A DNA stretch of 64,000 nucleotides, taken from Eucalyptus grandis (lineage: Eukaryota; Streptophyta; Magnoliopsida; Myrtales; Myrtaceae). Made by a program: the position numbers and the translations under genes. Under the pieces are notes generated by a model. That model had not been told where the DNA came from and ran no database searches. It saw only the letters and a list, made by a program, of their open reading frames with translations. The stretch's first letter is position 1. Each line of letters begins with the position of its first letter. Shown here in pieces: positions 1-10,741 of the stretch. Where the stretch lies: assembly GCF_016545825.1 (NCBI RefSeq), contig NC_052622.1:4593001-4657000 (forward strand), written 5' to 3'.

Positions 1-2017
1 ATTTAATATCTTCATGGAAGAAAACTTTCTTTTGCTACTTTGATATCTATGGCTACTTTCGGCTCGGTCGTTACTTTTATTCCGAGCGCTTAAGTGTTGG
101 CAGCATCGGAGGTCAGGCTTGCACATCCATGTACTATCATGGCGGTAAGTATTGATCGACATTGAAATTTCACTATAATTTTGCTGGATTCGTGCATTCT
201 TTCACTTGCTACTTTCTCTTTGAAACTGGAAAATGAAAGGAATATCTAATATCCAAGAAAATTATGACAAAATATACATGATAGTGTACGTCAATGTGTA
301 CGTGTGTCTAGATTATAATTTCTTTCCATAGAAGGGCTAAATCTGTACTGTAAAAAAAAGAAAAGAAAAAGGATTCTTGCGCGACCAACAACATGAGTAG
401 TTTTTTGTTGGCATAGAATTTACATTTTTTTTAATTTCTTAATTAGTTCTTTAATGAGTCATTTCACTAATAATCCACGAGCCACTCGTTAACAATCCAT
501 AAAAAAACTGTAGTCATGTTTCGATAGGAGGAACAAAATTATTCATTAAAAATGAAAAGCTCTGTTTTTCTTGATTTGTAGACAATAAATTCAACTTATA
601 TAAAGTAGCTTGCTACTATCCTGTTTCCTCATGACTTTTGCTTTCCAAACTTTTTTTCCTTCAATTCTTTTTCACATCATTCATTCCTTCCACAGGTGTC
701 CTAGATGATATTGCATTTTGGACAACTTGGGATTTACTAGTACCATTAAGTAAGCTGCAATGATTTATTCTTACAATATTTATGAAAAAAAAAACTATTC
801 TAAATTTATTCTTACAATAATTATGAAAAAAAAAACCCTATTCTAACCTATCAAAATTTTCTTTAGTTTCTTTTGTGTAGTGAAATTCATAATCGGGATG
901 CCATTTGTTGCGATATTTCTTATCTACAAGTATAGAAGAAGGCACATAGCAATGGACAAGAACATTGAAGAATTCTTGCAGGCTCATAACAACTTTTTGC
1001 CCATAAGGTACTCTTACTCAAATATCAAGAAGATCACCAAAATTTTAAGCACAAATTAGGTGAAGGGGTTATGGTTCTGTATACAAAGGAACACTCAAAA
1101 GCGGCAATGAGGTAGCCATCAAGATTTTAAAGCAATCTAAGGCCCATGGCCAAGATTTTATTAGTGAAGTAGCTACTATTGGAAGAATTCACCATGTTAA
1201 TATAGTGCAACTCATCGGTTTTTGCTTTGAAGGCTCGAAACAGGCTCTCGTGTATGACTTCATGTCAAATGGATCTTTGGATAAGCATATTTTCGCAAAA
1301 GAAGGTGATAAGTTTCTTGATTACAAGAAAATATATGAGATCGCTCTTGGGGTGGCAACGGGAATTGCATATTTACATCGAGGGTGTGACAAGCAAATAC
1401 TCCACTTTGATATCAAGCCTCACAACATTCTTTTAAACAAGAATTTCACTCCAAAAGTTTCTGATTTTGGACTCGCGAAACTTTATCCCATTGATCATAG
1501 CATAGTCTCAATGACTGCTGCAAGAGGAACTTTGGGATATATGGCACCTGAGTTGTTCTACAAAAACCTTGGGGGTGTTTCTTATAAAGCGGATGTCTAT
1601 AGCTTCGGGATGTTGCTAATGGAAATGGCAGGTAGAAGGAAAAATGTAAATGCAAATGCGGAACACTCAAGCCAAATTTATTTTCCGCTGTGGGTGTATG
1701 ACCACATCAATAAAGGAGAAAGTGTTGAAATGGACGAAGTTATAGAAGAGGAAAGGGAGGTGATAAAGAAGATGATAATAGTTGCACTTTGGTGTGTACA
1801 ATTAAACCCTGACCATCGGCCTCCAATGAACAAAGTCTTAGAAATGCTTGAAAGAGATATTGGTAATATTCAAATGCCTGCAAAACCGCTTATTTATCCA
1901 CCAGGTGAGCTAGTCAACGATCATAAAATTGAAATGGAATTAGAAACATTTCCAACTTCATCAAGCGCTCTCACAATTTCCACTAGTTTTCCATTTGGAG
2001 ATAGTAGTGGTGTCTAG
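1..2017 (+). pseudogene. LRK10-like receptor kinase, copy 1 (5' end outside window; two frameshifts)
   Basis: This is the 3' part of a rust-resistance-kinase (LRK10L) type receptor kinase. Three exons are visible by comparison with the two later copies: 1-144 (end of the extracellular wall-binding-like domain), 696-749 (a 54-nt exon encoding part of the membrane segment) and 881-2017 (end of the membrane segment plus kinase). All junctions are GT-AG and phase 1. The kinase has [11 protein letters not shown] (a non-RD catalytic loop), [20 protein letters not shown] and [13 protein letters not shown]. Compared with copies 2 and 3, one base is missing near 1041 and another near 1066. Both fall in the region encoding the glycine-rich loop [11 protein letters not shown], so the exon reads in a second frame from there on. 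The remainder (1205-2017) is open to a normal stop. Either this is a recently dead gene or both gaps are base-calling errors. Family assignment is firm, functional state is not. Confidence 0.85.
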
Positions 2018-3060
2018 AACCTTGCTCAGTTTAATTGGAAAAGCTTTGCTCCCCACAACGTAGTATTATTTGGGAGGGAGGCTAGCTAGTTTCGTTTGCC
2101 AGTGATTACATTTTGTCTTCTTCTAGCTCTTAGGTTACTGTTGCGTTATTGTACTTTTCTTTTTTGGCTCGAAGTGTTATTGTACTTCATTTATAGTTTC
2201 ACAATGTGTGGTCCATACAATCTCATACGCAGGACATATGTTTAAGTTCTTAAAATAACCGTGTTTGGGAAGCGTACTCTATATGTTCATCCAATCCAAT
2301 GTGAATTCTAGCTAATCCAGTTAATCATCTATAAACCAAATCACTCGTTTTCTATAGGATATTCGCTAAAGAGGGCTGCAAAACGTGCCATCTTACATGT
2401 ACTTGCTAGTGGCCCAGGGTCCTCTTTGACTCGGTGTAAATCAATCTTTTTTCCTCGATTGCTCAGGTCGTAGAGTAGTTTTTATTTGTGGTAATTGCAT
2501 TTAGAAATCGCTCAGCATTTGGCTCACCCAAATTCAATTTCTTTATTCACCAATTGCGACAAAATTTTATTTTCTTCACAATTCATTTACATGGATCGAA
2601 AATTGATCAAATTCTTGAGAAAATAGCGATGGGAGACAATCATATTATCTTGAAGGTCACATTAGCCCTAATTTTTAAACGATAAAAAAAAATGAGACAA
2701 TTATTCAGAAAAGTCCTGTAACTTATCAACATAATGCATTTGAGTTTTAAAACTTTCATTTTATTCATCTAAGTCTTAAAATTTGTAACTTGGTGCTCAT
2801 GATCCTTCCGTTAAGCTGCGAATGCCTCCCAAACCACTTCAATACCCAAGCCATCATGTGCCTGCGTATGACAAAGGTGAAACCTTGATTGAATTGGAAA
2901 ATTGGTCAACTTCATCCGGTGTTCCACTACTTTCTTCTTCATCCCAATGTGAAGATGAGATTGAGTTTAAGTAAGGATGATCCTTCCCAATTAATCAATG
3001 TGACACCGATGACACGTTGGTTTTGAAAAAAAAATAAAAAAATGCAACAGGTGAATCACA
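2018..3060. other. 3' flank of LRK copy 1, no gene seen
   Basis: The first 100 bases resemble the 3' flanks of LRK copies 2 and 3 (shared GGAAAAGCTTT and a TTGGGAGGGAG-like block), so they are probably 3' UTR. The rest is AT-rich and I recognise nothing coding in it. Confidence 0.5.
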
Positions 3061-3070
3061 CATAATGTAT

Positions 3071-3137
3071 CTTGGGGTGGTGTTCTCGTAATACATGGAT
3101 CTTGGGGTGGTGTTCTCGTAATACATGGATCTTGGGG
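3071..3137. repeat. 30-bp tandem repeat, about 2.2 copies
   Basis: The unit starting CTTGGGGTGGTGTTCTCGTA is repeated exactly at 3071-3100 and 3101-3130 and begins a third time. It lies in non-coding sequence. Confidence 0.9.
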
Positions 3138-3984
3138 AAGGTAAACCTATCTTCTTCTGTTTGGGTTGCATCAGAGGGAGTCAGGGAATTGGAATGCAAG
3201 CCCGTGAGCGCCACTGGTGGCATGGCACCCAAACCCGCCCGACTTGTGGAACCCGCTGATGGCATACGATTAGCTGGATAGGCTTGAAGATGGTTTGGTA
3301 CATTGGAGAAGCTACATGCGTCAGACTAAGAAAACTATACAGACCTCATCTCTAGTTACCATCATGTGAGGGTTGATTGGCCCTTGTGACCACCCTGCTA
3401 GGGTTGGCCGATGCTTGTGGATCTAAGTGCCTACTCATGGTGATGACCAACAACTCAGACCTCTGGTTGAGTAGGAGACGTTCTCAGGGCTCGGCGCCTC
3501 TTCAAGACTTCTCCAACTATCTCTGTGTTCCCTTTTTTCTTTTTCTTTTTCATTTTTGACTTTTTTTCTTCTTCATTTTTCTTTTGGATTATCTTTCTTG
3601 TTTCTTTTTAGTTTTGGTTCGTCATATGATGTGGTGCCCATATGTGCATACGAATTCGATAATTTTAAGGATTGATTTGTTCTTTTTGAAGATATTAAGA
3701 GTTGATTGCATTTTAATTGAGAACACCAAGTAGTCATACTTTTAACAGGAGAAAGCCATTCCTCTTTATCTTTTCGAGAATTAAATTTGTGGAATCGATA
3801 AAACAAAAGAATGACGAAACATTACCATCACCTAACAATGACGAAATCATGCATTGACTGATTTTCTTTTTCTCCACGTACGAATGAAAAGCAAAATGAC
3901 CGGATTGATTTTAGCGTAGTTTGTTAATTCCTGTATTTTGCAGAAGAATTGCCTTCGTGGCTATCTATTTACATTTCTCGTTTC
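3138..3984. other. non-coding stretch, nothing recognised
   Basis: Short open frames only. Pyrimidine-rich runs occur around 3530-3610. No homology to other parts of the window was noticed. Confidence 0.4.
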
Positions 3985-6215
3985 CTGAGTGTGCTCTCTT
4001 GACATGGAGCAATGCGTCTCTTTCTCTCTTCCCTCCACCGTCCAATATCAAAACTCCCTCCTTCCCGCCAAAACCTCTCCTCCTCTCGCCCCTCGACCGC
4101 CGCCTCATCACCCCCACCACCGTGGCGGCGACCTCCCTGGATCAATCTCCCACCCCGACCTCATGTCCCGTGACGGGTCCCATCCCGACCTCCTCACCTT
4201 CTCTCTCCTCCTCAAGTCTGTTCGCTCTCGGAGGCGGGTCCATCGCTCGCTGGGTCGGTGCCAGCTCGAGGCCCACTTCGGGGATTCTCAACTCGCTCAT
4301 CAGTCTCTTCTCGAAATGCAATGACTGGGCCGAGGCCGAGAGGATATTTATGGACATGGGTCAGAAAAGGTTTTGGTTTCTTGGAGTTCCATGATCTCCT
4401 GCTCTGCCAATAATCACATGGGAGTTTGAAGCGGTTGAAACTTTCCTTCATGTGCTTAAGATGGCTTTTTTTACGTAACGATTATTGTTTCGCGGCGGTT
4501 ATTCGGGCTTGTTCAGTTCCGGAGAATGCATCAATTGATGATACAATTTTCGGGTTTATAATCAAAAGCGGCTACGTAAATTATGATGTGTGCGTTGGGT
4601 GTGCATTTTAATTGACATGTTTGCAAAGGGTAGTGCTGATTTTGTTTCAGCTCGTAAGGTGTTCGAGAAAAGGCCCGAGAGGAGTGTGGTTGCTTGGACT
4701 TTGATGATGACAAGATGTACTCTGGTGGGTTGTCCAAGAGAGCTGTTGATTTGTTTCTCGATATGCTTGTGAGTGGGACTGTGGCAGATAGATCTACACT
4801 CGAAGCTGTTTTGTCAGCAAGTTCGGAGTTGGAGTTGCAATCGCTGGGGTTGCAGTTGCAATGCTGGGTTATACAGTCTGGATTGGCTTCGGATGTCTAT
4901 GTTAGATGCAGCTCGGTGGACATGTACCTGAAGTGTGTAGCTAGTGGATCGCTTCATGATTGAAGAGAGGTGTTTGATTGGGTGCAAGATCATAACGTGA
5001 TGTCTTAGACAGCGATAATCCTGGGAAGTATCAAACTCTTTTTGAAAATGATAAAAGGTCCCATGAGGCTGAACCATTTCGCATTTGCTAGTGTTCTCAA
5101 GGCATGTGGAAGTACTTGTGATGTAGATATGGGGATACAAATATACACGCTAGCTACAAGATTGGGCTTTGCTGGTGATACTTGCGTGGGTTATTCTCTT
5201 ATTAGCACATATTCTCAGTCACATCACATGGAAGACACTTAGAGAGCTTTTGATACACTATTTGAAAAGAATTTAATTTCTTATAATGCCCTTGTGGATG
5301 CCTATGCCAAGAGCTTGGAGTCCAATAAGCCTTTGAACTGCTACATGAAATTGAGGAGAGAGGAATCAGAACGAGTGCTTCTACATTTGCCAGCCACCTG
5401 TATCAGTGCTATTGGTGAAGGGCAGCAAATCCATGGGAGATGATAAAATCAGGACTGGACTCAAATCAGTGCATTTCCAATGCATTGATCACTGTGTATT
5501 CAAAGTGGGGAAACCTAGAAGCTGCTTTTCAAGTTTTCCGTGAGATGAAAGAATTGACCACTATGCATGCAAGGTGGACTTATTGGGTGGATCGGAATCC
5601 TTCCCATGAGATTACAAATTCAATGCCTTTCAGGGCAGATACACTAGTCAGGTCTGGCGTACAATTTTTGGAGCTTGCCGAGTTCACGGCAATGGTGAAC
5701 TTGCAAAACAAGCAGCAGCAATGATATTTTAGTAGGAACCGGACTACCCTGCTGCGGCTGGTCTTGGGAAGATGTAGCAGCAATCAGAAAGAAGATGAAA
5801 CTGAAATATCTTACAAAAGAAGCCAATTGTAGTTGGATTCAAATAAAAAATAATGTTCACAAGTGACATACGCGGGTGACGCTTCATGCCCAAAGGCACA
5901 GGAGATTTATGACAAGGCCGATTGGCTAGTCGAATAAAGAAACTGGGTATGTTCTGACTACTGAATTTGTTCTTCATGATAAGGAGGAGGGACAAAAGGA
6001 ACAATATTTGCTCCAGAACAGTGAAAAAATTGCTGTTGTTTTTAGCCTTATAAGCACTCCAGTCCAAAATCTATCAGGGTGTTTAAGAATCTCCACATTT
6101 GCAAAGATTGTCATTCTGCGATCAAGTATATCTCCATGGCAACCAGAAGATGTATGGTCGTAAGGGATGCAAACCAGTTCCACCATTTTACGGACTAAAC
6201 ATGCTCATGCAATGA
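3985..6215 (+). pseudogene. DYW-type pentatricopeptide repeat gene relic, At3g49170/EMB2261-like
   Basis: A once intronless PLS-DYW PPR gene for an organelle RNA-editing type protein. Successive pieces follow the order of the Arabidopsis EMB2261 protein: an SLISLFSKC-like repeat near 4290, RNDYCFAAVIRACS near 4455, DVCVGC near 4590, WTLMMTRC near 4695, HFAFASVLKACG near 5070, NALITVYSKWGNLEAAFQVF near 5480 and [14 protein letters not shown] near 6020. The C-terminal DYW signature survives as HHFTD, a stop, then TCSCNDY at about 6180-6213, where the final Trp codon has become TGA. The pieces lie in different frames separated by stops, and the second half of the repeat array is shortened. The N-terminal part (about 4005-4150) is rich in Ser/Pro, as expected of a plastid transit peptide. 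It is clearly dead. The identity as the EMB2261 orthologue group rests on recalled similarity, not a search. Confidence 0.85.
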
Positions 6216-6994
6216 CTACTGACGACAATGCTTCTTAAATTGCCTCATTCATTGTGTAAATTGAATCTCCATTTTAGATTATCTCCTTTGTTCCTATGTT
6301 ACTTGAACTGGGATTCTATTATTTCCCTAGCAAGCCCAACAATGTAAATATCATGTCCTGAAATGTATATAGATTTGGTACTCCTACCATCGGAATACCA
6401 AGCAGAAGATTCATTAGCTGAATATTCTGTATGGTTTTTGTTTTGGAAATTTTGCTTGTAGTGCCTCCGACTAATAGTTAGTCTACATTTTTGGATGTGG
6501 CAATTTCTTGTGCTTTTACATGGCAATTTCGTGTGCTTTTACATCGTCAAGTTCAACTATGCAAGTTCATGCCAGATGTTGCTTCAACATTTCCCAGACT
6601 GTTGCAGAGTGGATATATTTAGGAAATTGGTGATTGAGAAGAAACAAGAGCAGCTTTCGTGAGCAAACAACGGTTTGAAACCAGGAGGCATGATCCTTGA
6701 GGAGTTCATGCAATGATCAAGCATTCGCAAGTATTGCATCGACTTTTTGGTGAGGAAAATGTTTTTTGTCAAATGGGGCATCGTTCTTGCTGTACATCTT
6801 AGCTCCATATATTTCCTCTGCAAGGCACGGCATTGCACTTGTCTGAGCAGGGAAAGCAATAGGTCTTCGTCACTAGTTTTCACTCAGCAAACAGCTGCAT
6901 ATAATCTGAAGGTAGTGGACTAGAATGCGCACTGTAACTGTCATGTTGTTTCCGAACAATGTACTTCATCAGCGGTAACAATCATGACTACTTT
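6216..6994. other. flank of PPR relic, nothing recognised
   Basis: No open frame with a recognisable product. It could hold old PPR 3' UTR, but nothing proves it. Confidence 0.35.
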
Positions 6995-7095
6995 CATGTT
7001 GGCATAGAGTTTAGATTTTCCTTTTGTCTTAATATGTTCCTTAATTAGTCACTTAACTAATAGTTCACGAGACAATCTTTTGACAATTTCCTTGA
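6995..7095 (+). repeat. orphan fragment of LRK10-like intron 1
   Basis: This stretch (GGCATAGAGTTTAGATTTTC, then a TTAATTAGTCACTTAACTAA block and ACGAGAC) is alignable with intron 1 of LRK copies 1 (about 410-500), 2 (about 3930-4010 after 30 kb, i.e. 33930-34010) and 3 (about 51175-51255). No LRK exon is next to it, so it is a remnant of a lost or transposed copy. Confidence 0.65.
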
Positions 7096-7934
7096 ACAAT
7101 AGTATTTATATAACTATAGTAGGTGTTGACAACCTGAATTTCTTACGGGCTGATCAAACATGCAATTTCAAGGGAGGATCCATCTATGGAGTCCAGCCAC
7201 ATTCATTCCATTTGGGCTTTAACGCAAATGGTGAGAGATCCAATTCCGTTAAGCCCATCAAGCACAGTAGCCCTAGCCCAGACAACGACCACCATCCACC
7301 ATCTCCAACTCAAGCTCTCTCTCCATCGCCGGATTTCAGTTACAGGAATTCTCCTCAGCAAGCTCAGCCTCCATAGACGAAGCTCTCGAGCTCAATGGTA
7401 GGAATTTGACGATCCGCGGCTCACGCTCATCGCAAGCTCAAGCGTTCTCGCGTTCCAGCCGCCGATATCCTTCTTCTCCTTCGCCTCTTACGCGCCTGAT
7501 GCTGCGCGACGTGGCATCGCGACTCTGTGCCAGCGGGTTCGGCCTTCTGGCATTGGCGAAAAATGATTAAGTGACCTGAACGGTTGGATCTTCACAACCC
7601 CATGATCCTTACCATCGCATGATTTATCCATTCTGATCAAATCTTCAGGCGGAAGTTATTATAGTGGCAAATGAAGCGGCTGTGGACATTCGAAACGGGT
7701 ACAGCTCTATTGATTGAACCGGGGCACGTCTATCTACCGCGACTAATAGGAATCCAGATGCCTCCTTCAGGGGAAGACATTGTTCTTGTTCTCTCTGTCA
7801 TGAGGTATGAGGAAGCTTTCTTAGCTATTGATCCAACGAGGCCAAATGGGCACTTCACGGTGACTGTCTGATGATATGCCTCGGAGGAATAGCTTCGCTC
7901 GGAGCAGACACGGACTGAAGGACCTGAGTATGAG
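7096..7934 (+). other. unrecognised region with a 66-codon open frame
   Basis: An ATG frame at 7671-7871 encodes a 66-residue peptide with no motif that I recognise. The region 7380-7560 is GC-richer, as coding DNA often is. It lies directly before the LRR relic and may be part of the same dead gene or of another one. Confidence 0.25.
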
Positions 7935-8365
7935 GAATGACTATTTTAGTGGAGCCCATTTCCGCTGAGATGCGAAACTGCAGTGCTTTGCAAAAGCTTT
8001 ATCTCGAAGTGAATGGAATTACCAGGAAGGTTTCTTTAATTCTCAGGTGAATTCAGAGGTTAGAGAATTTTTTTGTCTCTTGGAGGTAATTTTTTCTCGA
8101 GTTTAGTTCCTGCAAGTATCAGTAATCTCTCATGGGGACTTGAAGCTTTGAAATTTAAGAAGCAATAGCTTCATTGGAAGTTTGCCGGAGAAAACGATGG
8201 AGATGAGCATCTTTGATCATTCTGGACTTCAGTGGAAATAGATTCTTGGACCAAATTCCAGTTGGTTGGAGTGATCTTTTTTCAAGCTAACTGCCCTTGG
8301 TTTGAGCAAGTAGAATTTGTCTGGTGAGTGGCCACTTGAGCTCATAGGTTTGCCGAGTCTGTAAG
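7935..8365 (+). pseudogene. leucine-rich-repeat receptor relic
   Basis: Across several frames one can read LRR-like pieces: MRNCSALQKLYLEVNG near 7970, then SLEALKL-like and NSFIGSLPE-like text near 8140-8190, then LDFSGNR near 8222-8245, IPVGWSDL near 8257 and LSGEWPLELIGLPSL near 8318-8362. The period of about 24 residues and the LxxLxLxxNxxxGxxP pattern are those of plant extracellular LRR receptor kinases. Stops and frame changes break it. No kinase part follows. Confidence 0.7.
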
Positions 8366-9153
8366 TCGTTGCTTTACAAGAGAGCAAGCATGTTATGTGG
8401 TGATGTCCCCGAAGGGTTTAAGTAGTTTGTTTCTCTAATTGTACAGTTCAAAGGAAGATGGATCAAAGTTTTGATGCCGTTTTGTGGAAACACGATCTTG
8501 AGATGATACTTATGTTCTTGGAAGTTGCTAAGGATTTTCTGAAAAGAGTCTCCTAACAATTCCCCTTTTCTATTGCTGCCTAAGCAGAGCCGGAAACCGA
8601 GGGGGATAGAATTTGCATTAGAATCAGGTCGATGGAAATCGTCTTTTTTCGGATGGGTTCTCTTCGTAAATTGGTGGGATTGCACCCTTACTACAATCGA
8701 CCGGGGAGGGCATGGGACGGGGGCAATAATGCTATATTGAGCCGAACCAAGAATTTTTAAAATATCAACTTATACACGAAAAAACGAGCACGATATCTTC
8801 ACATTTTTTATCCTTCGAAAACTACTTTTGTAAAATAGAGTTAACCATCAAAATTTCATGAACCATCCGAGCAGTCCCAAGTTTGCTGCAAAAAAGGATA
8901 ACTCTATTTTATCTAAAAATTTTCTTTTTACATATCTATGAAATTCTGTGCTGGCTCAACTCCAGCACGTAATAGAGAAGTATTCTAAATTCCAAACTAT
9001 TAGCCATACGTAACACCCAATTTGAAAAGAAAAGAATGAAGGGAAATACAGATGATGTATTTTTAAAATAAAAGAAAAACAGAAAAAAGAAGACAACAAA
9101 AAGCACATCTTCGCCGTTATTGCAATCATCTGGTCTGCGGCTTTGTCAGAAAA
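8366..9153. other. non-coding flank before copia-1
   Basis: AT-rich towards the 3' end. Nothing recognised. Its last bases form the left target-site duplication of the following element. Confidence 0.4.
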
Positions 9154-9158
9154 AAAAC

Positions 9159-9626
9159 TGTTGGGATTTGTCGAATTCCCAAAAACCGGTTTCGACATTA
9201 AATCGAACCCCTAAAACGAATGCGGAAGACGAGCCCGGGAAATTCACATGTATCACCGATCCTAAAGCACACCACGGAATCGAGCATACCTTGTTAGCCA
9301 CAGATTAAACACCGACGCCGATATGAGGAAGAGAAAACCAATCATGTTCAATCCGATGGCATCAATTGGCCTTGAAGGGAAGATGGATTCGCCTTTTGGT
9401 CACTGTTTTCTTTTTGGAGGGAGAGAGGGAGGGAGGAACGTACGTAATATGCCAAAAGGTACGTTACTCCCTCTCTCTTTCTCCTTTTATACGTTCCCTC
9501 CAAAAAAGGAACGTACCCCTTCATCATATCCCTCCATCCATGGGCCCTAATCTTGTGGGCCGGGCTTTTAGGCCCAACATGGGCGGACGGGCCAACTTAG
9601 GCCCATCACATTAAATAAAACCATCA
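9159..9626 (-). repeat. 3' LTR of copia-1 (468 bp)
   Basis: Nearly identical to 16762-17227. By eye there are 16 substitutions and two one-base indels, about 96% identity. A pair of inverted GGAACGTAC-type boxes in the middle can form a hairpin. Confidence 0.95.
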
Positions 9627-9850
9627 TCTCCCACTCACATATGATGGGCCAGACATGATTCTCTTTACCTCTCTTCAACATTCATACCGGTGAATAATCC
9701 GTGCGACCAGCATACTTTGAGAGCTCGTTGCTAAACATCTGTTAGGAATATATAACAGTTCGTAATGGGCATCACACTCTGAGTAGTTTTAGTATGCAGT
9801 ACCCTAGATCGATCGATCACATTTATATCTCTCTTGATCTCTTTTAAACA

Positions 9851-9853
<3 letters not shown>

Positions 9854-9897
<44 letters not shown>
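9854..9897. repeat. (TA)n microsatellite
   Basis: About 22 uninterrupted TA units in the non-coding 3' part of copia-1. Confidence 0.95.
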
Positions 9898-9900
<3 letters not shown>

Positions 9901-10741
9901 ATTCATAATTATGATTATCCCAAAGACAGTCATAATTGGTTGACCAGTGAACACAAAACTATAATGTGATTCTCCAAATTCGATCTTCCTCTTTCCTTCA
10001 AACTCTCAATTTTAGTTTAGCTTGCTTTTCTAGAAATGTCCCATTAGATTGAATCAACTCATGACCATTGGCAACATCCTAAGATAGCAAATACTAAATA
10101 GAAATCTTGAGAATAAGTAAAAGTCATGAGGACACTATAATTGAGGAACTCATTTCCTCAAGAGTCTCACACGGCATAAAAGTTGAGATCAAATTTTTGC
10201 CACTCTTATTGGTCGTCTCATGCATACGTAGTATGAAATACGTATTACGGTATTAACTCATTTCCCATGGAGCGTATGTCTTTTCCTTCAATACCGTACA
10301 GATGATAGTTCAGACATACCCAATGTCTAACTTGAGTTCATGTATCTACTCATTCACAAAAAAATTCATCAGAACTCACATCTGGCATCATAGATAAATA
10401 AAGTAAAATATGTGGGTTATTTTACTTTCGGACATAGTAAATATTATGTCATCATCTTAACACTTAGTTAATGCAACATATATATTTTAAGCTTGATCTC
10501 TCAATTATCACCTAGATAATAAGCTTAAAAACCGTCTCATCTCTATTTATCACACAGTAAATAGAGACGATTACCCGTGTGAGTGGGCCAATCTTATATC
10601 TATCCGACATACTTTCTTAACTTAAAGTAATGTACTAAACATTAAGATGCATAAAGATCAAATAAAGATTCATAGGCATTAATAATGAAAAAACACTAGT
10701 TCATAAATGTGAACAACTCAGGGAAATTACAAACCAGTATA

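Noticed and set aside
3065..3137. CRISPR array
   Set aside because: The units are directly adjacent without spacers, and the genome is a plant's.
3072..3281. Open frames across the 30-bp tandem repeat
   Set aside because: The repeat is divisible by three, which keeps frames open on both strands. There is no other sign of coding.
4142..4357. Minus-strand open frames across the PPR relic
   Set aside because: They are shadows of GC-rich coding DNA on the other strand with no family resemblance.
9151..9158. A poly(A) tail of a retroposon before copia-1
   Set aside because: The A run is partly the AAAAC target duplication and occurs again after the right LTR.
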